Assembly (NCBI GenBank): GCA_016839635.1
Contig: JAEOTV010000131.1
Span: 1-40,896 of the forward strand
Direction: 5' to 3'
DNA length: 40,896 nucleotides
Source of the DNA: Promethearchaeota archaeon
Lineage (GTDB): Archaea > Asgardarchaeota > Lokiarchaeia > Sigynarchaeales > SOKP01
Part shown: positions 8,646 through 17,778 of the stretch, piece after piece
Layout: every line of letters begins with the position of its first letter
Position numbering within the stretch: the first letter of the stretch is position 1
Made by a program: the position numbers and the translations under genes
Notes under the pieces: model-generated
Databases searched by the model: none
What the model was told of the DNA's origin: nothing
Seen by the model: the letters and a program-made list of their open reading frames with translations, nothing else

Positions 8646-9393
8646 TTATAGTCAATTGTTTTAAAGTAACAAATTTCCCTTTCTTTGCGAGAGCTTCTTC
8701 GATAAATTTTCTAATTCTGGCTATAAACACATCTCCTGTATTAAACCACCGATCTAGTCTAAAATAATAGTTTTTAAATAGATTGAGTTTATTCTTTTGA
8801 TTTAATATTAAACTCTTTATGTCTATTGCCTCCCAAGAATGAAAATATAATATAGCTAATTTTTTTCTCAATATAGTTTTCTTTATAAAATAATAACTCA
8901 AAGGTAATCTAAAAAAACTATAAATGCTTAAAGGATGAAATTCTTGGATTTTATACCTTTTCCTTTGATAAAATTTAGACTTTTTACTTCTAATTGAAGA
9001 ATCGTATTTAAATCCTAATTGATTTAATAATCGAAAGATAAACTTTGGAGGTTTTAAATAAGGAGCTCGAAAACCAATAATTTTTGAATTTTTGCATCTA
9101 TTTTCAAGCAATATTTTATTCTTTGAGATAACTTCTTTACACTCTTCATATGTTAATTCGTTTAATCTTTCGTGATTCAAACTATGACAAGCGATTTCAT
9201 GACCTTTATTCTCAATATTATTTACAATTTGTGGATGTTGATTAACGACTGCTCCTGTACAAAAAAAAGTTCCCTTTATTTGAAACTCATCCAATAGACT
9301 TAAAATTTTATTTAAACCAATTTTTACTCCAAAATCAGTATCTAGAAAATTAGGAATATCTCTTTCAATATCAAAAGTCAGAGCAATTTTCAT
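8638..9393 (-). CDS. Polysaccharide deacetylase-family protein (NodB homology)
   Basis: Carbohydrate esterase family 4 type protein of 251 residues. The first motif is TFDIERD, the TFDxE variant found in the PuuE/DUF3473-like deacetylases rather than the TFDDG of chitin deacetylases. The metal-binding HxxxH is HSLNH (H70, H74) after GHEIAC, and motif 3 appears as GFRAPY (RxPY). No signal peptide is visible, so it probably acts in the cytoplasm on a lipid-linked or nucleotide-linked sugar. It would remove an acetyl group from an N-acetylated sugar. It stands next to UDP-galactopyranose mutase, which is divergently transcribed 91 bp away. Exact substrate unknown. Confidence 0.87.
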   Translation of the reverse strand: MKIALTFDIERDIPNFLDTDFGVKIGLNKILSLLDEFQIKGTFFCTGAVVNQHPQIVNNIENKGHEIACHSLNHERLNELTYEECKEVISKNKILLENRCKNSKIIGFRAPYLKPPKFIFRLLNQLGFKYDSSIRSKKSKFYQRKRYKIQEFHPLSIYSFFRLPLSYYFIKKTILRKKLAILYFHSWEAIDIKSLILNQKNKLNLFKNYYFRLDRWFNTGDVFIARIRKFIEEALAKKGKFVTLKQLTIIS

Positions 9394-9484
9394 TATCAGA
9401 ATAAAGATATATTTATTTGTTTAAGAAATTATATATTTTTTTTAAAATTTATTTCAATATTTAAGTTCAGAATAAAAGGAAAAA

Positions 9485-10603
9485 ATGCGAATATTAGTAG
9501 TGGGTGCAGGACTTACCGGTTGTACCTTGGCGCGTCTAATGAAAGATAAAGGACATACCGTTTCAATTAAGGAAGAACAAGATCATATTGGAGGCTTATG
9601 CTACACAACAATTAGTCCTAGTGGTATTTGGTATGAACCTTATGGTGGGCATGCATTTCATACAAAAGACAGTCGTGTTAGAAAATTAGTTCTAAGATTT
9701 TCAAATTTTAATAATTATAGACATAATAAAGGGATTGTAATTAATGGTATATTACGTCATTTTCCTCTCAGTAAAGAATCTATATTAGAAATGGAAGATA
9801 GTAAACAAATACTTAAGGATTTAGAAAAACGACCAAAAGTACCTGATTTAACAAACTTTGAAACGTATGCAATTTCTCATTTCGGTATTACTTTATACAA
9901 TCTATTTATTTACAATTATTCAAAGAAAATGTGGGGTTTGGAACCTAAAGATTTAACAACCGAGTATATTGAAAATCGTATTGAATTTAAAAACTCTAAT
10001 ACTAACATTTTTGAAGATAAATTCCAAGGGTTGCCTGTTAAAGGCTATACTGAATTACTTAGTAATATGATAAGTGATATCCCTATTGAATTAAACAATA
10101 GCGAATTTAATGTGGCATTATTCGATCTTGTTCTTTTCTCAGGAAGAATAGATGAGCTACTTAAATTTAAATTTGGAAATCTGCAATTTAGGTCTTTAAT
10201 TTTTGATTATGTGGAGGATGAAAATTGGGAAAATGAAAATTATGGCACAATCAACCTTCCTCAACATCCAAAATATATACGAAAGGTAAATTTTAAGGTA
10301 ATGCATCAACAGCAAATTAATAAAACATTGATTCAATATCAAGAACCTGTAACAGCAAATGGTAATAATCCACCATTATATCCTATATACACCAAGGAAA
10401 ATATTGAATTATTTAATAGATACTTAATTGAAGCTTGTAAATCCGAGACCATTATACCGATTGGGCGGCTAGGGTTATACAAATATTTAGAAATGGGGCA
10501 AGCTATGTCTTTAGCAATGGATATGATTCCTTTAATAGAAAATTGGAAAGTATTAGGCCCTAAAGATCGATATCTTGAAATTAAAAAATTATTAAATAAT
10601 TAA
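9485..10603 (+). CDS. glf: UDP-galactopyranose mutase
   Basis: Flavoenzyme that converts UDP-galactopyranose to UDP-galactofuranose, the donor for galactofuranose in cell-surface glycans. The 372-residue length fits the family. An FAD-binding GAGLTG motif (7-12) is followed by DHIGGLCY, YGGHAFHT, YSKKMWG, the FQGLPVKGYTELL segment and the C-terminal IGRLGLYKYLEMGQAM, all at the order and spacing of bacterial Glf. The ATG follows AAAGGA; a TATA-like ATATTTAAG about 25 bp upstream also fits leaderless transcription. Presence in an archaeal surface-glycan block fits a galactofuranose-containing glycan. A horizontal origin from bacteria is possible but base composition matches the neighbours. Confidence 0.93.
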   Translation: MRILVVGAGLTGCTLARLMKDKGHTVSIKEEQDHIGGLCYTTISPSGIWYEPYGGHAFHTKDSRVRKLVLRFSNFNNYRHNKGIVINGILRHFPLSKESILEMEDSKQILKDLEKRPKVPDLTNFETYAISHFGITLYNLFIYNYSKKMWGLEPKDLTTEYIENRIEFKNSNTNIFEDKFQGLPVKGYTELLSNMISDIPIELNNSEFNVALFDLVLFSGRIDELLKFKFGNLQFRSLIFDYVEDENWENENYGTINLPQHPKYIRKVNFKVMHQQQINKTLIQYQEPVTANGNNPPLYPIYTKENIELFNRYLIEACKSETIIPIGRLGLYKYLEMGQAMSLAMDMIPLIENWKVLGPKDRYLEIKKLLNN

Positions 10604-10611
10604 GGAATTTA

Positions 10612-11370
10612 TTAGAAGTCGATATCTTTTGCTAAGTTATAAAATATATCTTTTTTTGAATGATATTGTGTTATACGTCCTAAACTACGACGAGAATTTA
10701 GAAATCTTCCGCTTGTTAATACTGAAATGAAATTGAGAGTTCTAATTTTACCTTTTTTCATTTTTCTAGTAAGATATATTAAAGAATCCGAGAAAACTTT
10801 ATCAATTCCTATTAAATTTTGTGGTAGCTGTTTAAATCCACCAACTTTAAGGAAAATATCTCTTCTAACAATTATATTACATCCTATAAGTTCAGGATAT
10901 CCAAGTAGTGTTTTAAAGAAATAATATACGTGCATATTAAAATTAAGGAAAAAATATTGCGTTAATATAAAACTTTGGGAACCTAATTTAAATGAAATTG
11001 CTTTTCCATCATAATATTTTACTCTAGCACTACACGCAAAAAGATTTTTATGTTTTTCAAATATTCTATATATTTTTTGTAAGAAATAAGGATCTATAAG
11101 TGTATCAGCATCTAAAAATACAAGCAACTCGCCAGAAGATTTTGGTACAACATAATTTAATTGAGATGCTTTCCCCTTTTCTGGTGAGATGAATACTTTT
11201 GCATATCTTTTTGCAATAGAGACAGTATTGTCGGAGCTTTGGCCATCAGCTACTATAACCTCATAAGGGATATTACAATTTTGCTTTTTTATTGCTATTA
11301 AAGTATGGTTTATGTTATTTTCTTCATTATAAGTAGGGATAATAACTGATATCTTTGGTTTGTGATTCAT
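10612..11370 (-). CDS. Family 2 glycosyltransferase
   Basis: GT-A fold glycosyltransferase of 252 residues. It opens with the family 2 signature ISVIIPTYNEENN (7-19), continues with EVIVADGQSSDNT and has the metal-binding DxD as FLDADT (D87, D89). The region KGKASQLNYV contributes to nucleotide-sugar binding in this family. No transmembrane segment of convincing length is present; a hydrophobic stretch around 140-165 could be membrane-associated. Convergent with glf (8 bp apart). It likely transfers one sugar to a lipid-linked or protein-linked glycan. The sugar cannot be predicted. Confidence 0.88.
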   Translation of the reverse strand: MNHKPKISVIIPTYNEENNINHTLIAIKKQNCNIPYEVIVADGQSSDNTVSIAKRYAKVFISPEKGKASQLNYVVPKSSGELLVFLDADTLIDPYFLQKIYRIFEKHKNLFACSARVKYYDGKAISFKLGSQSFILTQYFFLNFNMHVYYFFKTLLGYPELIGCNIIVRRDIFLKVGGFKQLPQNLIGIDKVFSDSLIYLTRKMKKGKIRTLNFISVLTSGRFLNSRRSLGRITQYHSKKDIFYNLAKDIDF

Positions 11371-11456
11371 TTCTTCTCTAGGGGTAAATTGAAAACAGAA
11401 AATCTATATATTTTAGATGATGATGTGTTATTATTCTATACAAGTATTAGATTTAT

Positions 11457-11463
11457 TATATAA
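11457..11463 (+). promoter_or_regulatory. TATA box of the membrane acyltransferase gene
   Basis: TATATAA, centred 27 bp upstream of the ATG at 11487. This distance is that of an archaeal TATA box to the transcription start, so the mRNA probably begins at or next to the start codon (leaderless). Confidence 0.5.
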
Positions 11464-11486
11464 TTAATTGATTTTTAAATAAGAAA

Positions 11487-12602
11487 ATGCCAAAGGGTAC
11501 GGGTAAAATGAAATTCTGGACGAAGGGGTTCATAATTTCATTTCTTTTCTTACTTTTAAGTGCAGCTCTAATTATATTATTAATACTAAATCATATTTTT
11601 CTGCCAATTCCTTGGATTGATGAATTATATGAGTTTGTAAGACCTTGGTTATTATCAGTCTTCTATAATTATAATCTTTTTATTTATGCTGGAATTTTCA
11701 TTAGCTATTCATTTTTGCTAGTGTTATACGTTTTAGGATACAATTTAGCAAAAGTAAAACATATGACTGGTTCAATAATATATGTTTTTAGTTTATTAGG
11801 ATTTGTCTTAGTTACTTTCATCGCTACCCAATATACATATGTTAGTGCCTTATTTAATCAAGATATAACCCTTAACTCAAGGTTAATGCTACTTTTACTA
11901 TTTTTACCCATGAATTTTGCACTTAGTTTATTTTTGTTTTTGGTAACTACAGACTTTCTGATTTTTTTTAAGGATCTACTAAAAGCTAGAAAAATTTGGA
12001 AACGTAGAAGACCTGAATTCGAAATTGAGGTTAAAGGCAAAATTACTAATATCAATATAAAAACAGATGAACATATTTTCACGCCTGTACCAATGTTAAT
12101 TATCGCAAAATATCTTCAGTCTAAAGGGTTTTCTGTATCATGGTTTGTAAGAGGTGCTTTTAATCATTTAATCTCCTTGATTATTACATATTTAACAGGA
12201 TGGCCTAGAGCTAGGAATGTATTATTTCGATTTACGGGAATGAAAATTGGCAAAAATTGTCATATTTCTCAAAAAGCAATCCCAGATCCTTTATTACCTG
12301 AATTAATTGAATTTGAGGAGGGTAGTGGGTGTGGTATTGGCGTTAAATTGCTTACTCATAATGCTATGAATTTACAACATGGAAGTTTTAGTTTTGGACC
12401 AATTAGAGTTTGTAAGAATGCAAGGATTGGCGCTTATTCTGTTGTATTACCTGGAGTTACTATAGGAGAAGGATCTATTATTGGCGCAAATTCATTAGTA
12501 AGTGAAGATATACCACCATTTTCTATAGCATTTGGTTCTCCTGCCAAAGTTATTCGTGATCTGACTGAAGATGAAAAAGATATGGTAAATAAAGAATATT
12601 AA
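11487..12602 (+). CDS. Membrane protein with C-terminal left-handed beta-helix (hexapeptide) acyltransferase domain
   Basis: 371 residues in two parts. Residues 10-165 contain about four transmembrane helices. Residues 235-355 are a hexapeptide-repeat acyltransferase: repeats begin at MKIGKNCHI and end with GVTIGEGSIIGANSLV and the typical terminal SPAKVIRDL. The pattern is that of the CatB/maltose O-acetyltransferase group, although the usual catalytic His before an Asn is placed in LLTHNAM. It probably acetylates a sugar of a membrane-linked glycan at the cytoplasmic face. ATG at 11487 is chosen; the next Met (residue 8) is an alternative. It is divergent from the GT2 gene at 10612 and abuts the convergent alpha/beta hydrolase by 1 bp. 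The fusion to an N-terminal membrane domain is less common for this enzyme class. Confidence 0.85.
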   Translation: MPKGTGKMKFWTKGFIISFLFLLLSAALIILLILNHIFLPIPWIDELYEFVRPWLLSVFYNYNLFIYAGIFISYSFLLVLYVLGYNLAKVKHMTGSIIYVFSLLGFVLVTFIATQYTYVSALFNQDITLNSRLMLLLLFLPMNFALSLFLFLVTTDFLIFFKDLLKARKIWKRRRPEFEIEVKGKITNINIKTDEHIFTPVPMLIIAKYLQSKGFSVSWFVRGAFNHLISLIITYLTGWPRARNVLFRFTGMKIGKNCHISQKAIPDPLLPELIEFEEGSGCGIGVKLLTHNAMNLQHGSFSFGPIRVCKNARIGAYSVVLPGVTIGEGSIIGANSLVSEDIPPFSIAFGSPAKVIRDLTEDEKDMVNKEY

Positions 12603-12603
12603 A

Positions 12604-13386
12604 TTATTTATTGATAAACTCATCAATCACTTCATTAACTTTTATATGATTATTATACATCACCCTATGTGAACCTTTTTCAATTATTTTTAGTTCTGAA
12701 AATGGAATTAAATCATTTAAATCTTTAACCATTGATTTTGAAATAATCTTATCTTCAGATCCATAAATAATAATTGTTGGTTGAGAGAATGTTGATAATT
12801 CCTTTTTTATATTGAATTTTGAGGTCATATTTTTAAAAGTGCTTAAGACAACTGCCTTTGGTAGTTTTAGCGTATTTTTATATAATTTATTAAATTCTCT
12901 ATTTTCTTTTTCTGGTGAAACCATTTGTTTTATAATATTTTTTAGAAAATTTCTATAGGATAATTTGAAAAATATATTTATCCAAAAAATCATGGATTGT
13001 TCTTTAATTGAGGGAGACGTGGAAGATGGTGAACTAATTAAGATTAATTTTTTCACTAATTTTGGGTTATTTATTGTAATGTTTTGGGCAATTAAACCGC
13101 CTAATGAATGTCCAATGAGAATGATTTCATTATATCCAAGCAATTTCAGAAAATCTATTACTTGTTTAGTGAAAAATTCGATGGAATAATCTATATTTGG
13201 TTTATCTGATTTTCCATAACCGGGTAAATCTAACAAAAGGATATGATTTTTATAATTAAAATTACATAGTTGATAACACCATTCGAGGGAACTTCCCAAC
13301 CATCCATGAATGAATACTAGAGGAATACCTTCCAGTTTATTCTCATAATAAAAAATATCAAGTTGATTTACTTTAATAAAAGGCAT
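12604..13386 (-). CDS. Alpha/beta hydrolase fold protein
   Basis: Soluble alpha/beta hydrolase of 260 residues. The oxyanion-hole HGW is in FIHGWLGSS, the nucleophile elbow is GHSLGG (Ser94), the acid is in YGSEDKI and the catalytic His in EKGSHRVMY near residue 241. All three catalytic residues are therefore present. It begins 17 bp after the end of the radical SAM/SPASM gene, so the two probably share a transcript. Substrate is unknown; esterases, haloperoxidases and C-C hydrolases all look like this. Context suggests deacylation or ester cleavage in glycan or lipid metabolism, but this is weak. Confidence 0.88.
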   Translation of the reverse strand: MPFIKVNQLDIFYYENKLEGIPLVFIHGWLGSSLEWCYQLCNFNYKNHILLLDLPGYGKSDKPNIDYSIEFFTKQVIDFLKLLGYNEIILIGHSLGGLIAQNITINNPKLVKKLILISSPSSTSPSIKEQSMIFWINIFFKLSYRNFLKNIIKQMVSPEKENREFNKLYKNTLKLPKAVVLSTFKNMTSKFNIKKELSTFSQPTIIIYGSEDKIISKSMVKDLNDLIPFSELKIIEKGSHRVMYNNHIKVNEVIDEFINK

Positions 13387-13403
13387 TTTTTAACAACAAA
13401 TTT

Positions 13404-14435
13404 CTAACTAAATCTATATTTATAAATAAAATTTCTTAAAGGATGTTTAACAAAATTCGTAGGATTCCAATAACATGGCTTAAAGCAATCGCAATATCCA
13501 AATTTATACTCGTTTATTTTTTTAACTCTTGTCTTATAAGGTAAATTGATGAAATCACTAAATTTAATTGGAGTTTTAACGTCTTCACAAAGCATCACAG
13601 TTCCATCATTATCAATTGAGTAGTATAAATCCCCTGCATCACATTTCCAAGAATATTTGTTATTATACCATTTATTCATATAATAATAATAACTATTAGG
13701 TGACATGATTTGAATTCCCTGTCTTTTTAAATTTTGAATCACTTTCCTTAATTTATTCATAGTTTCCCTCCTTAGTAGTAAATTTGGGCAGAAGTTTCTA
13801 TATTGATATTGCTCATTTGGTTTATTAGCCGAATGTACTGGATCTATTGAGAAACGACACACTAATTTTGAATTAATAGTCCTTATTAACGGAATAAGCT
13901 CTGTTATATTTTCTTTCGTGTTTATAATATGGATGCTATAATCTATGTTTTCAGGGTACTTTTTTTTAATATCTTGAAGCAAATTAATTAATTCTGGACG
14001 ATATTTCTTAGGAGTAACATTAGATTCTTTAAAACTATCAATACTAACACCTAGAAGAAAATATCCATATGATGCAAATTCTTCTAGTAAATCTTTATTT
14101 AATAGAACTCCGTTTGTAACTACATGGGTAAACATGTTTAAATCTATACAATGCTTCAAAAGTTCTCCCAAGTCAGATCTAAGTGTCGGTTCACCACCAT
14201 ATATAGTAATAAATCGACTTCCTTGATTGTATAATTGATTTACTATGTTTTTCCATCGCTTTACGGAAATGTCAGGCTTAATTTGACTTTTTGAAGTGGC
14301 ACAATAATAACAATTAAAATTACATTTTCGAGTAAAAAATATACTAACAAATGTAGGGCCATTAATTACCTTACATATTCTATTTAGGTAACTAAAACCC
14401 AAATTTCTTAGTATTCTATTTTTTATATTACTCAT
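13404..14435 (-). CDS. Radical SAM protein with SPASM-like C-terminus
   Basis: 343-residue radical SAM enzyme. The cluster cysteines are in CNFNCYYC (C38, C42, C45), followed by FITIYGGEPTL, the GGE motif that contacts the SAM amino group, and GVSIDS. The C-terminal part has a Cys-rich region (WKCDAG, MLCEDV, GYCDCFKPCYW) resembling a SPASM/twitch auxiliary cluster domain. Enzymes of this layout modify peptides or small molecules, including sugars; one branch (AlbA/PqqE/anSME-like) acts on peptides and another on surface glycans. It precedes the alpha/beta hydrolase gene in one transcription unit and is divergent from a GT2 gene. No small precursor peptide was recognised next to it. Confidence 0.88.
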   Translation of the reverse strand: MSNIKNRILRNLGFSYLNRICKVINGPTFVSIFFTRKCNFNCYYCATSKSQIKPDISVKRWKNIVNQLYNQGSRFITIYGGEPTLRSDLGELLKHCIDLNMFTHVVTNGVLLNKDLLEEFASYGYFLLGVSIDSFKESNVTPKKYRPELINLLQDIKKKYPENIDYSIHIINTKENITELIPLIRTINSKLVCRFSIDPVHSANKPNEQYQYRNFCPNLLLRRETMNKLRKVIQNLKRQGIQIMSPNSYYYYMNKWYNNKYSWKCDAGDLYYSIDNDGTVMLCEDVKTPIKFSDFINLPYKTRVKKINEYKFGYCDCFKPCYWNPTNFVKHPLRNFIYKYRFS

Positions 14436-14496
14436 ATTAATTTAATAATGATTCAAACTGAACAAAACATTTTAAATATTAATTTAATATTTAATT

Positions 14497-15483
14497 TTGG
14501 TATTAAAGATATTGACGATTTCAACAATAAATCCAGTGTCCATTGTTGTTCCGATTAAGAATAGAGGTGATCTTTTACCTAATCTGATTAAGAATCTATC
14601 AAACTTAGATTACTCTGAATATGAAATAATAATTGTTGATGATTGTTCTACAGATGACACTAGAGAATTATTAAAGAATTATCCAATTAAATCCATAATT
14701 TTAGAAAAATCAGTTGGTTCAGCTGAAGCTAGAAATATTGGAATTAAAGAAGCAAAAAATAATATTATCGCATTAACTGATTCCGATTGTTTTGTTTCAA
14801 AAAATTGGTTAAGAAATTTAGTTCCATATTTAAATAACTATGATGTAGTAGGAGGAAGGGTTAAATTTTGCGATGATACAGAAGAGAAATTTAATCCATT
14901 CAATACAAAAAAAGAAACGATATTAACTAAAGACTCTTCAATAAATTTTCTCAATACAAGTAATATGATATTTAAAAAAGATCTTTGGAAGATTTCTGGT
15001 GGTTTCTTAAATTATAGAATTGAAGATTTAGAATTTTCATGGAGGCTGTTGAAAAAAGGATTTAAATTGATATATTCACCAAAAGGATTAGTAATTCATC
15101 ATGGTAATAGAACACCAATCCAAAATATTAAAAAATATCTCCAATATGGAAAATCGTATTCAAAAATAGCCTTTATTCATAAGATGAGTTTCTCGTTTAA
15201 AACTGATCGAATTCTTGATAGAAACTCTATTTTTAATTATCTACAGCTGATATCAATTCCTTTTCTTTTACTTTTAGCTTCAATTCTTTCTAGTTTCATG
15301 ATTATTAACATCCTTTTAAATGTCTCACTGAATTTCCTTTCAATTGTTCTTTGTTTCTTCATTACTTTTCGACTAGTAAGAAGAATCGATATTTTGTTTA
15401 AAATCTATAAGTTTACTATAATTTTTGGCATCGTAAATTATTCTTTAATCTATATTATTAAAAGGAAATTTAAATCTAAATAA
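14497..15483 (+). CDS. Family 2 glycosyltransferase with C-terminal membrane segments
   Basis: 328-residue GT-A glycosyltransferase. The N-terminal catalytic part (about 14-225) has SIVVPIKNRGDL, EIIIVDDCSTDDT and the metal-binding TDSD (D95, D97), then GGFLNYRIEDLEFSWRL, the ED motif that acts as general base in family 2 enzymes. Residues about 245-320 hold two to three hydrophobic segments that would anchor it in the membrane. No ATG is in range; the frame opens with TTG at 14497, and a second TTG at 14512 is an alternative. It shares a 61-bp divergent promoter region with the SPASM gene. Likely adds a sugar to a membrane-linked acceptor. Confidence 0.87.
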   Translation: MVLKILTISTINPVSIVVPIKNRGDLLPNLIKNLSNLDYSEYEIIIVDDCSTDDTRELLKNYPIKSIILEKSVGSAEARNIGIKEAKNNIIALTDSDCFVSKNWLRNLVPYLNNYDVVGGRVKFCDDTEEKFNPFNTKKETILTKDSSINFLNTSNMIFKKDLWKISGGFLNYRIEDLEFSWRLLKKGFKLIYSPKGLVIHHGNRTPIQNIKKYLQYGKSYSKIAFIHKMSFSFKTDRILDRNSIFNYLQLISIPFLLLLASILSSFMIINILLNVSLNFLSIVLCFFITFRLVRRIDILFKIYKFTIIFGIVNYSLIYIIKRKFKSK

Positions 15484-15504
15484 ATCTAAGACAGTTAATC
15501 TAGT

Positions 15505-16659
15505 TTAATATCCAAATCTTGAGGCTGTTCTTTCAGTAATCTTAGAGATATCCGAGAGTTCCTGATCGGAGAAATTTGGAGTATAATAAGTAGGTTTATG
15601 TAAATTTTTAATATAATATCTTTTAATGTTTTCGAATTTTTCTGTAGGCAATTCTGTATGTTCGAGCATTTTGTCTATAATAATTGCTGGAGTTTCACAT
15701 AATTCATCATATTTAACCATTAGGGTTGCTTTTTTAAGAGTCTTTATCTTTTCAATTTGATTTGCAACAAAATCATAAATCGAAGACCAATAAGATGCCC
15801 AACCCTTCACATATGTGTCCTTGCTTCTCCATAATTTATGAATTTCATTAATGAGTTCAGGATTATCAAGATTAATACACATTTGATTACGACCAAACTC
15901 ATTATGACCTACAATTTTCAACCAATCTGGAAGTAGAGGATTTTCCTCTTCTAATTTTGTAAATAATCTTGTTTGTTTAATTAATGAAGCAATATGTTCT
16001 ACTGGATTACGAATAATCAATAAAATCTTTGATTCTGGAAATATTCGAAGCAAATAATCCAATCTTGAGACGAGGTAATTATTTTTGGCTAAGTACCTTT
16101 TACTATTCTGATAGATTATAAGTTTTTTTATATGGTTGCAATAAAATTTCTCAAATTTAGGATTAAAATCATTTCTGTTAATTATGTTTGAGCTCTTTTC
16201 ATTATGAAGATTATCAAAAAATTTTCGCCAAAATATCTCTTCGACCGCTTCAGGACTCTCACGAGTAACCAGTATACCATCTCTATGGAGCCGTTCAAAA
16301 GGTTTTGTATATAAATTAAATTTATCTGCCATCTGACTAAACCAATCAGGAAGATATGGCATAAGAACATTTTTATATTTATGTGAAGCTAAATCTGGAT
16401 GTTTATCTAACATTTCTAATATAATAGTAGTTCCAGCACGAGCAAGCCCGGTAATGTAGATTGGTCTATCGATGTCTTTATTATTCATCTCTTTATGCAT
16501 AAACATTGTCTCTATTCTATCAAGCATTAAGGAGATGGGATTAAACGAGGTGAAAAACTTGGTTATACCATAACCTGCATATCCCACGAGTGGAAATTTA
16601 TATGTATCCTTGTTCTTTGATTTCATTTCTTTCTCTACTTTCCCTTTAGCATACATCAA
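15505..16659 (-). CDS. Sulfotransferase-family protein
   Basis: 384-residue protein of the sulfotransferase superfamily, which moves sulfate from PAPS to hydroxyl or amino groups. The 5'-phosphosulfate loop is YITGLARAGTT (about 68-78), and the 3'-phosphate element appears as IIRNPVEHIASLI, at the expected distance. YDELCETP late in the protein is also typical. The length and C-terminal half resemble the Sulfotransfer_3 group. The frame opens with TTG at 16659, immediately followed by ATG at 16656; a later ATG at 16626 (MKSKNKD) is also possible. It closes the glycan block, so sulfation of the surface glycan or a glycolipid is the likely role. Convergent with the GT2 gene. Confidence 0.87.
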   Translation of the reverse strand: MMYAKGKVEKEMKSKNKDTYKFPLVGYAGYGITKFFTSFNPISLMLDRIETMFMHKEMNNKDIDRPIYITGLARAGTTIILEMLDKHPDLASHKYKNVLMPYLPDWFSQMADKFNLYTKPFERLHRDGILVTRESPEAVEEIFWRKFFDNLHNEKSSNIINRNDFNPKFEKFYCNHIKKLIIYQNSKRYLAKNNYLVSRLDYLLRIFPESKILLIIRNPVEHIASLIKQTRLFTKLEEENPLLPDWLKIVGHNEFGRNQMCINLDNPELINEIHKLWRSKDTYVKGWASYWSSIYDFVANQIEKIKTLKKATLMVKYDELCETPAIIIDKMLEHTELPTEKFENIKRYYIKNLHKPTYYTPNFSDQELSDISKITERTASRFGY

Positions 16660-16872
16660 TCAATTTTATGCTATACAATGTAATGATTATTTAATTTCCC
16701 TTAACTCTACACTTGTATTTTTTATTATTTTTTATATAAATAAAATATTTTGGCTGATTTATGAAAACTTCTTTTTAATATTTATTTAAATTGCCAAATA
16801 ATATTTAAACATCACAAGGTTTAATCTACTAATTCAAAAAAAAATTAAATAAACAAATATAAAATTCAAGAG

Positions 16873-17733
16873 ATGTATAATATGTCTGAAACTAAATCCA
16901 ATTCTTGGAAAAATAAATTAATTATTCTTGTTATTTTTCTTGTAGTGATAATTCTTACCGCTGAAGTAGATTGGGCAGCGGAGCATTCAGGAGTAGGAAT
17001 TGTCACACGACTTATTTGGTTAATTAGTTTATTAAGTTTAGGTCTAATTCTACCTTTTGGATTTCTGTATCTTGCGGGGAATAAAGAAATTGAAAGAGCA
17101 GAATCTGATAAAAAATGGTTAATAATTGCTATTGCTTTATTTTTGATTGCAAACGGAATACCAATTTTATTTTATATAGTTCTTGGAATTCCACCTGGGT
17201 TTTTATTATACGTACAATTATCGCTGTTTGGATTAATTCCAGCTTTTTTTCTGCAACCAAAAAAGAAAAATCATCGATTTTTAATATTAATAATTCTTTT
17301 TGCTTTAATTATTATTCCTATAGGCATTCTTGTGAATTTTGCTATAGATGATCTGTGGGCAGGTGCACTTGATAATACAATGTATTATTTGTCTTTCTGG
17401 GGATTATTGATGACCTTCTTTTATCTTATTCTTGCTATTGGTTGGAAATTGGGCGGGGGATCTAAGAGACAAAGCTGGAATATATTTATCGCTGGAACAC
17501 TTTTACAGTATAGTACACTCGAAGATTTCTTATATTTTCTTTTAAATGGACAACCTCTTCCTGGAACATGGCCTTGGATGAGTAATTTTGTTATCAATTT
17601 AACAGCACTTTTTGGGCATGTTCCTACTGATTTGGATCTTCTTGTTTTTTGCCTAATAGTAAGTATAATTGCGATTTTTATACTTTTTGATGGTCACGGC
17701 TTTATCTGGACAAAAATCAAGAAAAAAAATTAA
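16873..17733 (+). CDS. Polytopic membrane protein of unknown function
   Basis: 286 residues with seven to eight predicted transmembrane helices, spread from residue 14 to the C-terminus, separated by short loops with basic residues (for example KKKN). The N-terminal 12 residues are polar. There is a conserved-looking LEDFLYFLLNG with acidic residues inside a hydrophobic stretch and a late FDGHGF motif, but I do not recognise the family. Start ATG at 16873, or the ATG at 16882 (MSETK). An A/T-rich TATA-like element (ATTAAATAAA) lies about 26 bp upstream. It stands alone between the sulfotransferase and a convergent zinc-ribbon protein. Confidence 0.75.
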   Translation: MYNMSETKSNSWKNKLIILVIFLVVIILTAEVDWAAEHSGVGIVTRLIWLISLLSLGLILPFGFLYLAGNKEIERAESDKKWLIIAIALFLIANGIPILFYIVLGIPPGFLLYVQLSLFGLIPAFFLQPKKKNHRFLILIILFALIIIPIGILVNFAIDDLWAGALDNTMYYLSFWGLLMTFFYLILAIGWKLGGGSKRQSWNIFIAGTLLQYSTLEDFLYFLLNGQPLPGTWPWMSNFVINLTALFGHVPTDLDLLVFCLIVSIIAIFILFDGHGFIWTKIKKKN

Positions 17734-17742
17734 TTTTTTTTT
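17734..17742 (+). terminator. T-tract terminator
   Basis: A run of nine T directly after the stop codon of the membrane-protein gene, the usual archaeal intrinsic termination signal. No stem precedes it. Confidence 0.4.
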
Positions 17743-17778
17743 ATAATTAGAAACGTATTTACATTATTTAGCAAATGC

